DNA of 64,000 nucleotides from Streptosporangium roseum DSM 43021. GTDB taxonomy: Bacteria; Actinomycetota; Actinomycetes; Streptosporangiales; Streptosporangiaceae. The stretch is taken from assembly GCF_000024865.1 (NCBI RefSeq), contig NC_013595.1, positions 4,836,001 to 4,900,000 of the forward strand. Reading direction: 5' to 3'. This document shows, piece by piece, positions 36,213-44,363 of the stretch. Within the stretch, counting starts at the first letter, position 1, and the number at the start of each line of letters is the position of its first letter. Below the pieces are notes generated by a model. That model saw only the letters and a program-made list of their open reading frames with translations. It was not told the DNA's origin and ran no database searches. A program made the position numbers and the translations under genes.

Positions 36213-37649
36213 TCAGGCCGACACCGTCGTGCGCTGCTGGAGGCCGATCGCCTCTTCCTCCAGGTTCACCGCGGCGCGGGTCGGGTCCCACTTGATCGCC
36301 ATGCAGGTGAACAGGCCCACCAGCGGCACCACTGACAGGAGCATCAGGCTGCTGCCCACTCCGATACCCGCCTGGAGCTGCGGGAACAGGTACAGGCCCG
36401 CAACCGATCCGAGGCTGCCGAGCATGCCGGTCACGCCGGTGCCCAGTGTGCGGATGTCGCTGCGGTAGGACAGCGCCGCTATCGACTTGCCGTTGGGGCC
36501 GGGGCCGGCGGAGTGGAAGAAGATGAACAGCGCCGGCAGCAGCGCGGCCAGCCCGATGGGCAGCTGCTTGAACGTCGCGCCCATGACCAGCAGGGCGACG
36601 AACACCATGGCGTAGCCGGCCATCGAACTGACCCGCAGGCCGAACCGGCGGCCCGCGTAGGCCGACAGGCAGCCGCCGACGATGCCGACCGCGTTGAAGG
36701 CCATGGAACCGAGCGTCGCCTTCTCGAACTCCCTGCCGAACAGCTCAAGACTGATCACTGGCAGGTACCAGCCCACGGCGAAGTACTGCATGGCCTGGGT
36801 GAGGGAGATGACGGTCGACAGCACGGTCCTGGGCAGGTAAGGCTTGCGGAAGAGGACGCCCGCGTCCCGCAACCCGACCTGGCGGGTGAGGTGCTGCGCC
36901 GGCCCGGTCTCCTGCGGCCCTTCCTGTACGGCGAAGCCGTACATCCGGCGCAGGTTCGCCGCGGACTCCCGCAGCCTGCCCTTGGCGGCCAGCCAGGTGG
37001 GGCTCTCGACCAGGAAGAGCAGCTGCAGGACGAACAGGGCGAGAGCGAAGGCGGCCGACGAGCCGACGGACCAGCGCCAGATGTCGGCGCCGACGTCGAA
37101 CTTGTAGAACAGCAGGGTGAGCAGGAGGTTGGTGGTCGTCGCGGTGTACCAGACGCCCTGCCAGAAGTTGAGCCTGCCCTTGAGGGAGGCGGGGGTGTAC
37201 TCGGCGAGCAGCGCCATCGCCACCGCGAAGTCGATGCCGTAGGCGATGCCCACCAGGGCCCGTCCGGCGAAGACCGTCTGGAAGTCCGAGCCGGCCGCGG
37301 TCAGCAGCGCGCCGATCGCGAAGATGACCTTCGTCATCAGCAGCGGTTTGACCCGGCCGATCCGCGCGGCGAGCCAGCCGCCGAAGGGATTGGAGATGAT
37401 GGCGATCGCCGGAGCCATCGCGGTGAGCACGCCGACCTGCGTGGGTGACAGATTCAGTTGCTTCACCATGGGGGACAGGCCGGCCCCCAGCGCCGCATTG
37501 GAGTAGGCGTCAAGGAACAGGCCCGCCAGGGCGAGGAACCAGATCCAGTTCGCTTTGCCGTTCAGGCTCTTGAGGGTGTCGATGAGGTTGGCCGCGTCGC
37601 CCGCGTTGCCGATGATCGCTGTTCTCGTGTTAGCGGAGCCGTCGTTCAT
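36213..37649 (-). CDS. MFS transporter, first gene of the glycerol operon
   Basis: 478-residue 12-helix permease of the sugar-porter-like MFS group: FGGWLAARIGRVKPLLMTKV between helices 2 and 3, a central loop with VESPTWLAAKGRLRESAANL, and YAGRRFGLRVSSMAGY in the second half. It begins the operon with glpK, glpD, an FAD oxidase and glpP, so it likely imports glycerol or a glycerol derivative in place of GlpF (inference). ATG 37649 with AAAGGCGG upstream; an open extension upstream covers the leader terminator and is not coding. Confidence 0.88.
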   Translation of the reverse strand: MNDGSANTRTAIIGNAGDAANLIDTLKSLNGKANWIWFLALAGLFLDAYSNAALGAGLSPMVKQLNLSPTQVGVLTAMAPAIAIISNPFGGWLAARIGRVKPLLMTKVIFAIGALLTAAGSDFQTVFAGRALVGIAYGIDFAVAMALLAEYTPASLKGRLNFWQGVWYTATTTNLLLTLLFYKFDVGADIWRWSVGSSAAFALALFVLQLLFLVESPTWLAAKGRLRESAANLRRMYGFAVQEGPQETGPAQHLTRQVGLRDAGVLFRKPYLPRTVLSTVISLTQAMQYFAVGWYLPVISLELFGREFEKATLGSMAFNAVGIVGGCLSAYAGRRFGLRVSSMAGYAMVFVALLVMGATFKQLPIGLAALLPALFIFFHSAGPGPNGKSIAALSYRSDIRTLGTGVTGMLGSLGSVAGLYLFPQLQAGIGVGSSLMLLSVVPLVGLFTCMAIKWDPTRAAVNLEEEAIGLQQRTTVSA

Positions 37650-37701
37650 GCTCAGCCGCCTTTCGGGGGGGTGAATCCCTTGCCAGCGGTCCGAGAACGA
37701 C

Positions 37702-37747
37702 AAAAAGCACAGACGAAGACCACTGACAGGGATGTCTTCGTCTGTGC
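37702..37747 (-). terminator. Leader terminator of the glp operon, candidate GlpP target
   Basis: Reading on the minus strand, a perfect 14-bp stem (GCACAGACGAAGAC paired with GTCTTCGTCTGTGC, 13-base loop) is followed at once by TTTTTG: an intrinsic terminator placed 52 bases before the permease ATG and just after the promoter. With glpP in the same operon, this matches the Bacillus-type glycerol-3-phosphate antitermination design. Confidence 0.8.
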
Positions 37748-37762
37748 CTGTCGGTTGACGGG

Positions 37763-37792
37763 ACGTTATTCGCGAACTGTCCGATTTGTCAA
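37763..37792 (-). promoter_or_regulatory. Sigma-70-type promoter of the glp operon
   Basis: Minus strand: TTGACA (37792-37787), 18-bp spacer, TAACGT (37768-37763). Predicted start near 37756, about ten bases before the terminator hairpin, giving a leader of roughly 105 bases. The consensus -35 is striking for this genome. The divergent monooxygenase gene starts 53 bases away on the other side. Confidence 0.65.
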
Positions 37793-37844
37793 GCGTCACA
37801 GGCTGGTTGTGAGCTGTCGCGACATCGTCCTAAAGTCACCTGTC

Positions 37845-38138
37845 ATGGCCTATGTTGTGCAAGCTGTGTGGACCGCCCGCGACGGCGAGGAGAGCGCCGT
37901 CGCCGACATCGTCCGGATCATCACCCCGCTGTCGCGCCAGGAACCGGGCAACCTCGGCTACCAGGCCCACGTCTCCACCGACGACCCCCGGCGGTTCATG
38001 ATCTACGAGCAGTACGTCGACGCCGCGGCCTTCGAGGCGCACCGCGCCTCCGCCCACTTCCAGAAATACGTCGTCGGTGACTGCCTGGCCCGCCTCGCCT
38101 CCCGAGAGGTCGTCGCCTACGAGCCCCTCGACCCCTGA
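37845..38138 (+). CDS. Antibiotic biosynthesis monooxygenase (ABM) domain protein
   Basis: 97-residue single-domain protein: AYVVQAVWTARDGEESAVADIV, PLSRQEPGNLGYQAHVSTDD and FMIYEQYVDAAAFEAHRAS are the ordered family elements, including the RFMIYEQY strand. ATG follows CACCTGTC; no strong ribosome site. Divergent from the glp operon; whether it is functionally linked is unknown. Confidence 0.85.
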   Translation: MAYVVQAVWTARDGEESAVADIVRIITPLSRQEPGNLGYQAHVSTDDPRRFMIYEQYVDAAAFEAHRASAHFQKYVVGDCLARLASREVVAYEPLDP

Positions 38139-38309
38139 CCCGCCCGCGGACCTGCCTGCAAGGGGTCGAGCCGAATGGCAAGAATCCAGGCAAGAACCAG
38201 GAAGCGCTCGGCCGCCCACGTCCGTGCCCGCCACCAGCCGCCTGGTGACTGTCCTGCCTCAGACGATCTGCTCCCGGAATGAACAGCGCCTGGCGGCGAA
38301 ACTGTGCTG

Positions 38310-38690
38310 GTGGCAGAACGAGTGCGTGTTCGTGAGGTCGACGATGACGAGGGCAGACGACTCCTGCGGATCCTCCGCCGCGGCACGGGGGCGGTGGTGA
38401 CCTGGCGGCGGGCACAGACGGTGCTGCTGTCCGCACAGGGCATGCCCGTGGCGAAGATCGCCGAGGTGTCGTTCACCAGCGCGGACCGGGTCCGGGACGT
38501 GATCCATAACTTCAACGCCGACGGCTTCGACTCGCTCTACCCGAGGTACGAAGGCGGCCGGCCCAAGACCTTCACCCTCCCGGAACGCCGCGAGATCAAG
38601 AAGATCGCCGAGTCCACGCCGGCCGAGCACGGCCTGCCGTTCTCGACCTGGAGCCTGGCCAAGCTGGCCGACTCCCTGCAGACACCTGCG
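38310..38690 (+). pseudogene. IS630-family transposase, N-terminal fragment
   Basis: The frame reads VAERVRVREVDDDEGRRLLR, VVTWRRAQTVLLSAQGM, AKIAEVSFTSADRVRDVIHN and GRPKTFTLPERREIKKIAES, the DNA-binding half of IS630-type transposases. Homology stops after STWSLAKLADSLQ near 38690; the DDE catalytic half is missing. Confidence 0.8.
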
Positions 38691-38814
38691 CTTCCTCACA
38701 CCTGCCCACGCCGGAATTCAAGGGTGATCTCGCGGCTGTCTCTCGATCGCCGGCCGTCTCGGCGGCACGATCTTGCTGTGCGACCACGGCGGCTTCAGCC
38801 CGCCCGCCGGCGCC

Positions 38815-39066
38815 TTATGTCATATCTGTGCTGACTGCTGCGTCGGCCGTCCGGCTCCTGCTCTGCGCGGGAAACCGGTCAGGATGCCATGGCATCCATT
38901 TCCGCTCGACCTCCGCCTCCAGATCGACTCCGTGATGCCGCGCCAGGAGCAGGACCTGGGACAAGACATCGGCGAGCTCGGATCGAAAGCCCACCTCCAG
39001 CTCTTGCGGAGAGTGCCCCTTGTCTCTGGCCTGCCCGGAGCGCATGAGGAAGGCCTGGGTCAACAT
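38815..39066 (-). pseudogene. MazG-like pyrophosphohydrolase, probable C-terminal fragment
   Basis: Minus-strand frame LEVGFRSELADVLSQVLLLARHHGVDLEAEVERKW resembles the metal-binding helix pair of MazG-like nucleotide pyrophosphohydrolases (shown here in pieces: ELADVLSQVLLLA, GVDLEAEVERKW). The frame is blocked upstream at about 39090, and the first helices with the ExxE pair are not visible, so this is a remnant or a frameshifted gene. The rest of 38691-39499 shows nothing else recognisable. Confidence 0.35.
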
Positions 39067-39478
39067 CGTCTGACGGCGAGGCGATGGTCATCAGGGGCAC
39101 CGTCCAAGCCCTCGAGATGATCGCGAGCCACGGGTTCACTCCTCCTTGGCTGGGGAGAAACTCTCGATGGCCTCGTGCAGCACCTTCCTGAGCGTCTCGC
39201 TGCCGGTGTGTCCGGAGGTAGGACCGTCTCCGCGCTCTCGGGGGATTGGCATCACCTCGGCGAGGGTGGGGTGAGCCTGTTGCCGGCAAAGTTGCGGAAC
39301 GAGAAGACGGAGGGCGTACGGAAACGCCTTCGCCCCTCCCTGGAGGTGATCGCCGGAGTCGCCGGCCTGCTTGCGCCGGGCGACGGCCGACGCCGGCCGC
39401 GGGCGGGTCGCCTCCCCGGCATGGGGGCCGGCGGTACGTCGCGGGCGCTGTGCGGTCCGATACGGACTTCGATTATCC

Positions 39479-39498
39479 CAGCGCTGTTATATTAGCGC
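39479..39498 (+). promoter_or_regulatory. Palindromic operator/promoter of the marR-MFS operon
   Basis: AGCGCTGTTATATTAGCGCT is an inverted (and direct) pair of AGCGCT boxes around TATATT at 39488-39493, a good -10. The marR ATG is only 6 bases after that -10 with no Shine-Dalgarno, suggesting a leaderless mRNA. It is the likely MarR autoregulatory site. Confidence 0.6.
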
Positions 39499-39499
39499 T

Positions 39500-39988
39500 A
39501 TGACATCTTTGGATCCCACCGCGCTACCCGATCCCTGGCACTCCCTGCACGAGCTTCTGGCAGCCATGGACGCCGAGATCGAGCAGGTCTACCTCGAACG
39601 TGGCATCGAGGGGGTGCGGCCTCGGTTCGCCTATCCGCTGATCCGGCTCGCTCACACAGGACCGCTGACCATTCGCGAGCTTGCGAAGTCCCTGAACCGC
39701 TCGCACTCCGCGATCAGCCAGACCATCGCCGCCATGCGCAAGGAGGATCTCGTCACCTCAGAGCCGGGACCTGACGCCCGCACCCGGCGGATCGACCTGA
39801 CCGAGCGCGGCCGATCGCTGGTGCCGTTCCTGGAGGCGGAGTGGCGCGCTACCCACGAGACGGTCGCTGAGCTGGACAGCGAGGTCCCGTACGCGATGAC
39901 CACCGTTGTCGAGGAGCTGCGGCGGGCACTGGAACACCGGTCGATGCGGCAGCGGATCCTCCACCACCTCGTCGAGCCACCGCGATGA
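39500..39988 (+). CDS. MarR-family transcriptional regulator
   Basis: 162-residue winged-helix regulator: LIRLAHTGPLTIRELAKSLN, RSHSAISQTIAAMRKEDLV and the wing EPGPDARTRRIDLTERGRSL are all clear. A 4-bp overlap with the following MFS gene makes a two-gene operon; it probably represses the transporter until a drug-like ligand binds. Confidence 0.92.
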   Translation: MTSLDPTALPDPWHSLHELLAAMDAEIEQVYLERGIEGVRPRFAYPLIRLAHTGPLTIRELAKSLNRSHSAISQTIAAMRKEDLVTSEPGPDARTRRIDLTERGRSLVPFLEAEWRATHETVAELDSEVPYAMTTVVEELRRALEHRSMRQRILHHLVEPPR

Positions 39989-41280
39989 GGGGGCGTGTCC
40001 GGTTTCTCGACACCCGCCCGCTGCGTAGCAGTCAGTCGTTTCGCGACCTGTGGATCGGCACCTCGGCCTCTCAACTCGGCGGACAGATAGCCAACGTGGC
40101 GGTGCTGGCCCAGGTCTGGGACCTGACCGGCAGCCCGGTGGGTACCGGCGCCATCGGGCTCGCCACCGGGCTGCCGATGGTGTTGTTCGGGCTGCTCGGC
40201 GGTACGTTGGCCGATACTGTTGACCGTCGTGCGGTGGTGCGGGCCAGCACCGTAGGCCAACTGCTGGCCGCCGTAGGGCTGTGCGCGCAGGCTCTGGCGG
40301 GCAACCGAAACGTAGTGCTGCTGCTCGCGCTGGTCGCCATGGGGACGACCTGCAGCGCTCTCGGAGCTCCTGCCCGGCGCGCCTTCCCGGTCCGGCTGTT
40401 GCCGGGCGACCAGGTCGCGGCCGGTCTCGCGCTGACCAATGTCTCCTTCCAGGCGGCGATGCTGGCCGGTCCCGCGCTGGCCGGACTGATCATCGCCCGC
40501 TGGGATTTCCCTGCCGCATACGCGACCCAGGCCGTGGCCGTAGCAGTCTCGATGCTCGCGGCGGTCCGCCTACCTGCCATGCGGCCCGAAGGCACCGGCG
40601 CGGCAGGCGGCAGGCGCCGGCCAAAGCGCGGCGGCTGGCGGATCGTCCTGCGCCGTCCGACGCTGTGGGGCTCGATGGCCACCGACCTGTCCGCGACGCT
40701 GCTCGCCATGCCGATCGCGCTCTTCCCGCTGGTCAACGAGATCCGTTTCGAGGGCAACCCGCAGACCCTCGGTCTGTTCCTCTCGGCCGTCGCGGTCGGG
40801 GGGATCACGGCCGGTCTGCTCTCCGGCACGGTGACGCGCTGGCGCCGTGCCGGCCTGGTACAGCTGTCCGCAGCCGGTGTATGGGGTCTGGCGCTGGCCT
40901 GTTTCGGTCTGGCTGGGTCGTTGTGGCTGGCGCTCGGCTGCCTGGCCGTGGCAGGCGCTGCCGACACCGTGTCGGTAGTCACCCGCAGTGCCCTGGTGCA
41001 ATTGGAGACCCCGGACGCCTACCGGGGGCGGGTCTCCTCCGTGGAACACGTCATCGGCGTCGCGGGCCCCGAACTCGGCAACTTCCGCGGTGGCCTCTTG
41101 GCGTCGGCCACCTCCGCCTCCTTCTCCCTGGTCGTCGGCGGGCTGTCCGCCATCCTGGCGATCGCCGCCGTGGCCGCGACCAATGCCCCCCTTCGCGCCT
41201 ACCGCACGCCTCCTGCTGCCGTGAAGCCGACCGCCCCTGGGGTCGCCGACGCGGCGGCGGCCGCTGGTCAGGTTTGCTGA
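39985..41280 (+). CDS. MFS efflux transporter (MFS_3/EntS-like)
   Basis: 431-residue 12-helix permease. Signature elements: FRDLWIGTSASQLGGQIANV at the start, GGTLADTVDRRAVVRAS between helices 2 and 3, and VTRSALVQLETPDAYRGRVS in the second half, typical of MFS_3/enterobactin-exporter-like proteins. Coupled to marR (ATGA overlap). Likely a drug or siderophore exporter. Confidence 0.92.
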   Translation: MRGRVRFLDTRPLRSSQSFRDLWIGTSASQLGGQIANVAVLAQVWDLTGSPVGTGAIGLATGLPMVLFGLLGGTLADTVDRRAVVRASTVGQLLAAVGLCAQALAGNRNVVLLLALVAMGTTCSALGAPARRAFPVRLLPGDQVAAGLALTNVSFQAAMLAGPALAGLIIARWDFPAAYATQAVAVAVSMLAAVRLPAMRPEGTGAAGGRRRPKRGGWRIVLRRPTLWGSMATDLSATLLAMPIALFPLVNEIRFEGNPQTLGLFLSAVAVGGITAGLLSGTVTRWRRAGLVQLSAAGVWGLALACFGLAGSLWLALGCLAVAGAADTVSVVTRSALVQLETPDAYRGRVSSVEHVIGVAGPELGNFRGGLLASATSASFSLVVGGLSAILAIAAVAATNAPLRAYRTPPAAVKPTAPGVADAAAAAGQVC

Positions 41281-41998
41281 GTCGCATCCAGCGTCATCCC
41301 TCCTCTGCGGCGCCCGTCAGCCGGTGGCCTGTAGGAGCGCGGCCAGGTCCTCGGGCAGGGGCATGGGTTGGGTCAGGCCTACGAGGGCGAGGCCGGTGCC
41401 CTCGGGAAAGCGGCCGAGCGCGGACCCGGGCGCGACGACGATGGTGCGGAACCTCCCCTGAGCCACGACCACCTAGAACCGTCCGCGCCGGTCCATCCAA
41501 CGGGTTTTCACCGCGGAACCTCGTCCGTCCACTCGGTGGTCACCGAGATGTACGAGGGCGCACTTGGGACTCGAAAGCCCACCAGGCCTGCCGCCGGGTG
41601 GAGCGGGTACGCAAAAAGCCGTCACTTGTGAGGGGACGCTGTACCCGCTCCAGGCCACTGACCAGTACTGACGCGGAGATGGAGTTGGAGGCAGCCAGGA
41701 GGCCGGTCGCTCGTCCTCGGCGGCTTGCTCATCCGTCAAAAAGAGGCCGCCCGCAAAGCGATCTACCCGGTGGTCGGCACGGCCACGCTGGGCAAGGCGC
41801 CGCCACCGACCGCGTCCGAGCCCGCACACGCATGACCTGCTGCTCCGCGATCACCTGCTCGGGGACCACGTCGGCCGACCGCGGGAGCGGCGTCTTCAAG
41901 ATCTCTGAGGCACACCAAGATCACCCTGCCGGTCCGCACACTCCGTCACCACCGCGTTTGCGCCAGAGCCGGTGACGTACAGTCCCGGGTGGCCTTTC
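41281..41998. other. Region of gene fragments
   Basis: No intact gene. On the minus strand, 41317-41474 reads a 52-residue C-terminal-like piece (GRFRTIVVAPGSALGRFPEG, then LPEDLAALLQATG) directly after an in-frame TAG. On the plus strand near 41720-41835 a tail reads LLIRQKEAARKAIYPVVGTA. Both look like ends of lost genes; families not identified. Confidence 0.35.
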
Positions 41999-42421
41999 TC
42001 AGGAGAGGGCCGCGGTGGCCTGGACCTCGACTGCGGCACCGTAGTGGAGCCGGCTGGCGCCGGTGACGGCGCGAGCGGGGCGGTGCCGGCCGATCCAGTC
42101 GGCGTAGATGGCGTCGAACGCCGGCCATTGACCGATGTCGGTGACGTAGACGGTGACCGAGACGAGGCGGGACCGGTCGGTGCCTGCCGTGATCAGGCAC
42201 CGGTCGAGGTTGTGGAGGACCTGGCGCGCCTGAACGTCGAACGCCTGGTCGCTCAGGGCGGTGCCGTGCTGGTCCACCGGCAGCTGGCCGGACACGTAGA
42301 CGAGGCCCCCGTGGACGGCGACATGGGAGTAGTGGCCCAGCGGCTGGATCAGGTCTGGGCTGTTGCGCAGGTGCACGGTGTCGCTGCGCTCGGTGGTGTT
42401 CGGGGTTGCGGGGTTGGGCAT
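41999..42421 (-). CDS. RidA/YjgF-family enamine deaminase
   Basis: 140-residue RidA-type protein: YSHVAVHGGLVYVSGQLPVD, QVLHNLDRCLITAGTDRSRL and VTVYVTDIGQWPAFDAIYAD are characteristic. RidA enzymes hydrolyse reactive enamine/imine intermediates released by PLP ammonia-lyases. That fits the neighbouring PLP enzyme. It is 41 bases after the regulator gene on the same strand. The canonical C-terminal Arg appears at RARAVTGASRL in place of the usual R-x-x-V-x-V, so activity should be confirmed. Confidence 0.88.
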   Translation of the reverse strand: MPNPATPNTTERSDTVHLRNSPDLIQPLGHYSHVAVHGGLVYVSGQLPVDQHGTALSDQAFDVQARQVLHNLDRCLITAGTDRSRLVSVTVYVTDIGQWPAFDAIYADWIGRHRPARAVTGASRLHYGAAVEVQATAALS

Positions 42422-42462
42422 CGTGTTCCTTCGTCGTGATGGCTGGCGCCAGGAATCGGTGG

Positions 42463-43101
42463 TCAGGACTGCTTGGCGTAGTTGTAGACGGTGCTCCGGG
42501 AGACCCCGAGCAGGTCTGCGATGGTCTCGGTGGAACTCCTGGAGGCGAAGTAGCCGTCACGGTGCAGCTGCCTGACAAGGTCTTTCTTGACGGCACGGCT
42601 GAGTGCTCGTGGGGTGGCGGCCCGTTCGGCGGCGAACGTCTCGATGACGTCACGCAACTCCCGCGCTGTGCGGTCTCGCAGGGTCTCCAACGCCTCGCCT
42701 CGGTGCTCGACCTCGGTCGCCACCAGGTTGGCCAGGGTGAGCGTCATGGGGGAGAGGGTCGACACGTCGAGGTTCAGGCAGAGTGCAGCGACGTAGCGGC
42801 CCTCAGCGTTCTTGATCCCGATCGATGTGCTCTTGACCGGACGGCCGTCCGGGAACTGGTTGGGGTAGTTCTGGATCACGCTGGGGTAGTTCGGGTCCGC
42901 GATCCGGCGGAGCCCCAGCTCGGTGGCGGAGTCACCCACCTTGCGGCCGGACAGGTTGTTCTCGATGGCGCGGATCGCGTGCTCTGGCCGGCGCAGGTCG
43001 TGGAGGACCACTTCACACAGGCCTGGGAACATGCGTCCGATCGCGATCGCGATCTTCTCGGCTTCGAGCAGAAGGTGCTCGTCGGGGTCGTCAGGGTTCA
43101 C
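42463..43101 (-). CDS. YheO/DauR-type transcriptional regulator
   Basis: 212-residue regulator with an N-terminal YheO PAS-like domain (AIGRMFPGLCEVVLHDLRRP, then SIGIKNAEGRYVAALCLNLD) and a C-terminal HTH_22 (IADLLGVSRSTVYNYAK). Relatives such as DauR control D-amino-acid catabolism. GTG start overlaps the PLP enzyme stop (GTGA), so it is in the same operon and probably senses the amino acid imported or degraded. Confidence 0.87.
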   Translation of the reverse strand: MNPDDPDEHLLLEAEKIAIAIGRMFPGLCEVVLHDLRRPEHAIRAIENNLSGRKVGDSATELGLRRIADPNYPSVIQNYPNQFPDGRPVKSTSIGIKNAEGRYVAALCLNLDVSTLSPMTLTLANLVATEVEHRGEALETLRDRTARELRDVIETFAAERAATPRALSRAVKKDLVRQLHRDGYFASRSSTETIADLLGVSRSTVYNYAKQS

Positions 43102-44276
43102 GCGTGGCTCTCCTCGTCTGGATTGCTGTCGGTGTCGAAGACAGCGGCCATCTTCTCTGCGGACTTGAGTCCGGCGCCGGTGAGGATAACGACGGTGGTC
43201 TCGTCAGGGCCGATGGCGCCGTCGGCCATGAAGTGATCGAGGGCCGCTGCGGCGACGCTGCTGGTCGGCTCGGCGTACAGACCACGCGAGGCCAGCTTGC
43301 GCACGGCTGTACGGATCTGGTCCTCGGTGACCGCCACTGCCGCACCACCTGAGCGACGGATCGCCTCGACGGTCTCCGGGAGCCGGACCGGGTTGGCGAT
43401 GGAGGCTCCTTCCGCGATCGTCGGGACCCGCGGTCCCCGGCTCCGCGGATCGATCCCGTTCACCGCGTCCGCGATGGTGGCCCAGTGCTCCGGTTGGCCG
43501 ACCAGAAGTTTGGGGCGTCTGTCGATCTGACGCGCTTCGAGCAGCTCGCTGAACGCGATGTCACAGCCGAGGATGTTGCTGCCCGCACCCGCTACGAGCA
43601 CGATGTTGTCAGGCGCCCTGAACCCGAGCGACTCCCACATCTCGTAGGCGATCGTCTTGGTGCCCTGCAGAAAGAACGGGTGCCAATTGTGGCTGGCGTA
43701 GGGGATCTGCTCAGACTGACGGATCGCCTCGTCGGACACCTGCTCCCGAGTGCCTTCGACGAGTTCGATCTGGGCGCCGTACGCGCGTGCCTGGAGGATC
43801 TTGGCGGCCGACGTCGCCGCGGGGACGATGATCTTGGCGTGAATCCCGGCGGCAGCCGCGTAGGCCGCGACCGAGGAGCCGCCGTTGCCGGAGCTGTCCT
43901 CAAGGACGTGCGTCTCTCCCTGTCCGCGCAGGTGGGAGATCATCACCGTGATGCCGCGGTCCTTGAAGCTGGAGGTGGGGTTGAACCACTCGAGCTTGAA
44001 GTGAACGCGCAGCCCGTTCCAGTCCAGTGGCAGCATGGGGGTGAAGCCCTCTCCGAGACTCACCCGGTGTCGAGGGGAGACCGGGATCGCGGCATGGTAG
44101 CGCCAAAGGGAGCGTTCGCTGGTGTCGATCTGGTCGGGCGTGAGCCCTGGCATCGGGCTGAGTGCGAGAGGCGTCCCGTCCTCACCGCGCCAGCGCCGGT
44201 CGGTGACCGCGTAACGCCGGCCGGACCTGTCGTAGAGGAACGGGGTATCGATCACGGTGCTGGTGGTGTCGTTCAT
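43098..44276 (-). CDS. PLP-dependent threonine-synthase/ammonia-lyase-like enzyme
   Basis: 392-residue fold-type II PLP enzyme. Lysine 105 in NPTSSFKDRG would bind PLP; the phosphate-binding loop SSGNGGSS is at about 128-135. N-terminal LGEGFTPMLPLDWNG is typical of threonine-synthase-like proteins. Next to RidA, a YheO-type regulator and an amino-acid symporter, a catabolic beta-elimination or dehydratase role (amino acid to keto acid plus ammonia) is more likely than threonine synthesis; this is inference. Confidence 0.85.
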   Translation of the reverse strand: MNDTTSTVIDTPFLYDRSGRRYAVTDRRWRGEDGTPLALSPMPGLTPDQIDTSERSLWRYHAAIPVSPRHRVSLGEGFTPMLPLDWNGLRVHFKLEWFNPTSSFKDRGITVMISHLRGQGETHVLEDSSGNGGSSVAAYAAAAGIHAKIIVPAATSAAKILQARAYGAQIELVEGTREQVSDEAIRQSEQIPYASHNWHPFFLQGTKTIAYEMWESLGFRAPDNIVLVAGAGSNILGCDIAFSELLEARQIDRRPKLLVGQPEHWATIADAVNGIDPRSRGPRVPTIAEGASIANPVRLPETVEAIRRSGGAAVAVTEDQIRTAVRKLASRGLYAEPTSSVAAAALDHFMADGAIGPDETTVVILTGAGLKSAEKMAAVFDTDSNPDEESHA

Positions 44277-44363
44277 GGAGCTGTTGAAACCCTTCGGCAG
44301 GTGGCTCCCCCCGCGAGGGGAACGTCAGATGAGTGGTCGAGGCACGTGGGATGGGCGGCTGGG

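Noticed and set aside
37707..37747. Glp inverted repeat as a repressor operator
   Set aside because: A 14-bp stem with a 13-base loop followed immediately by a T-tract in the transcribed sense fits a terminator better, and a GlpP gene is present; dual use cannot be fully excluded.
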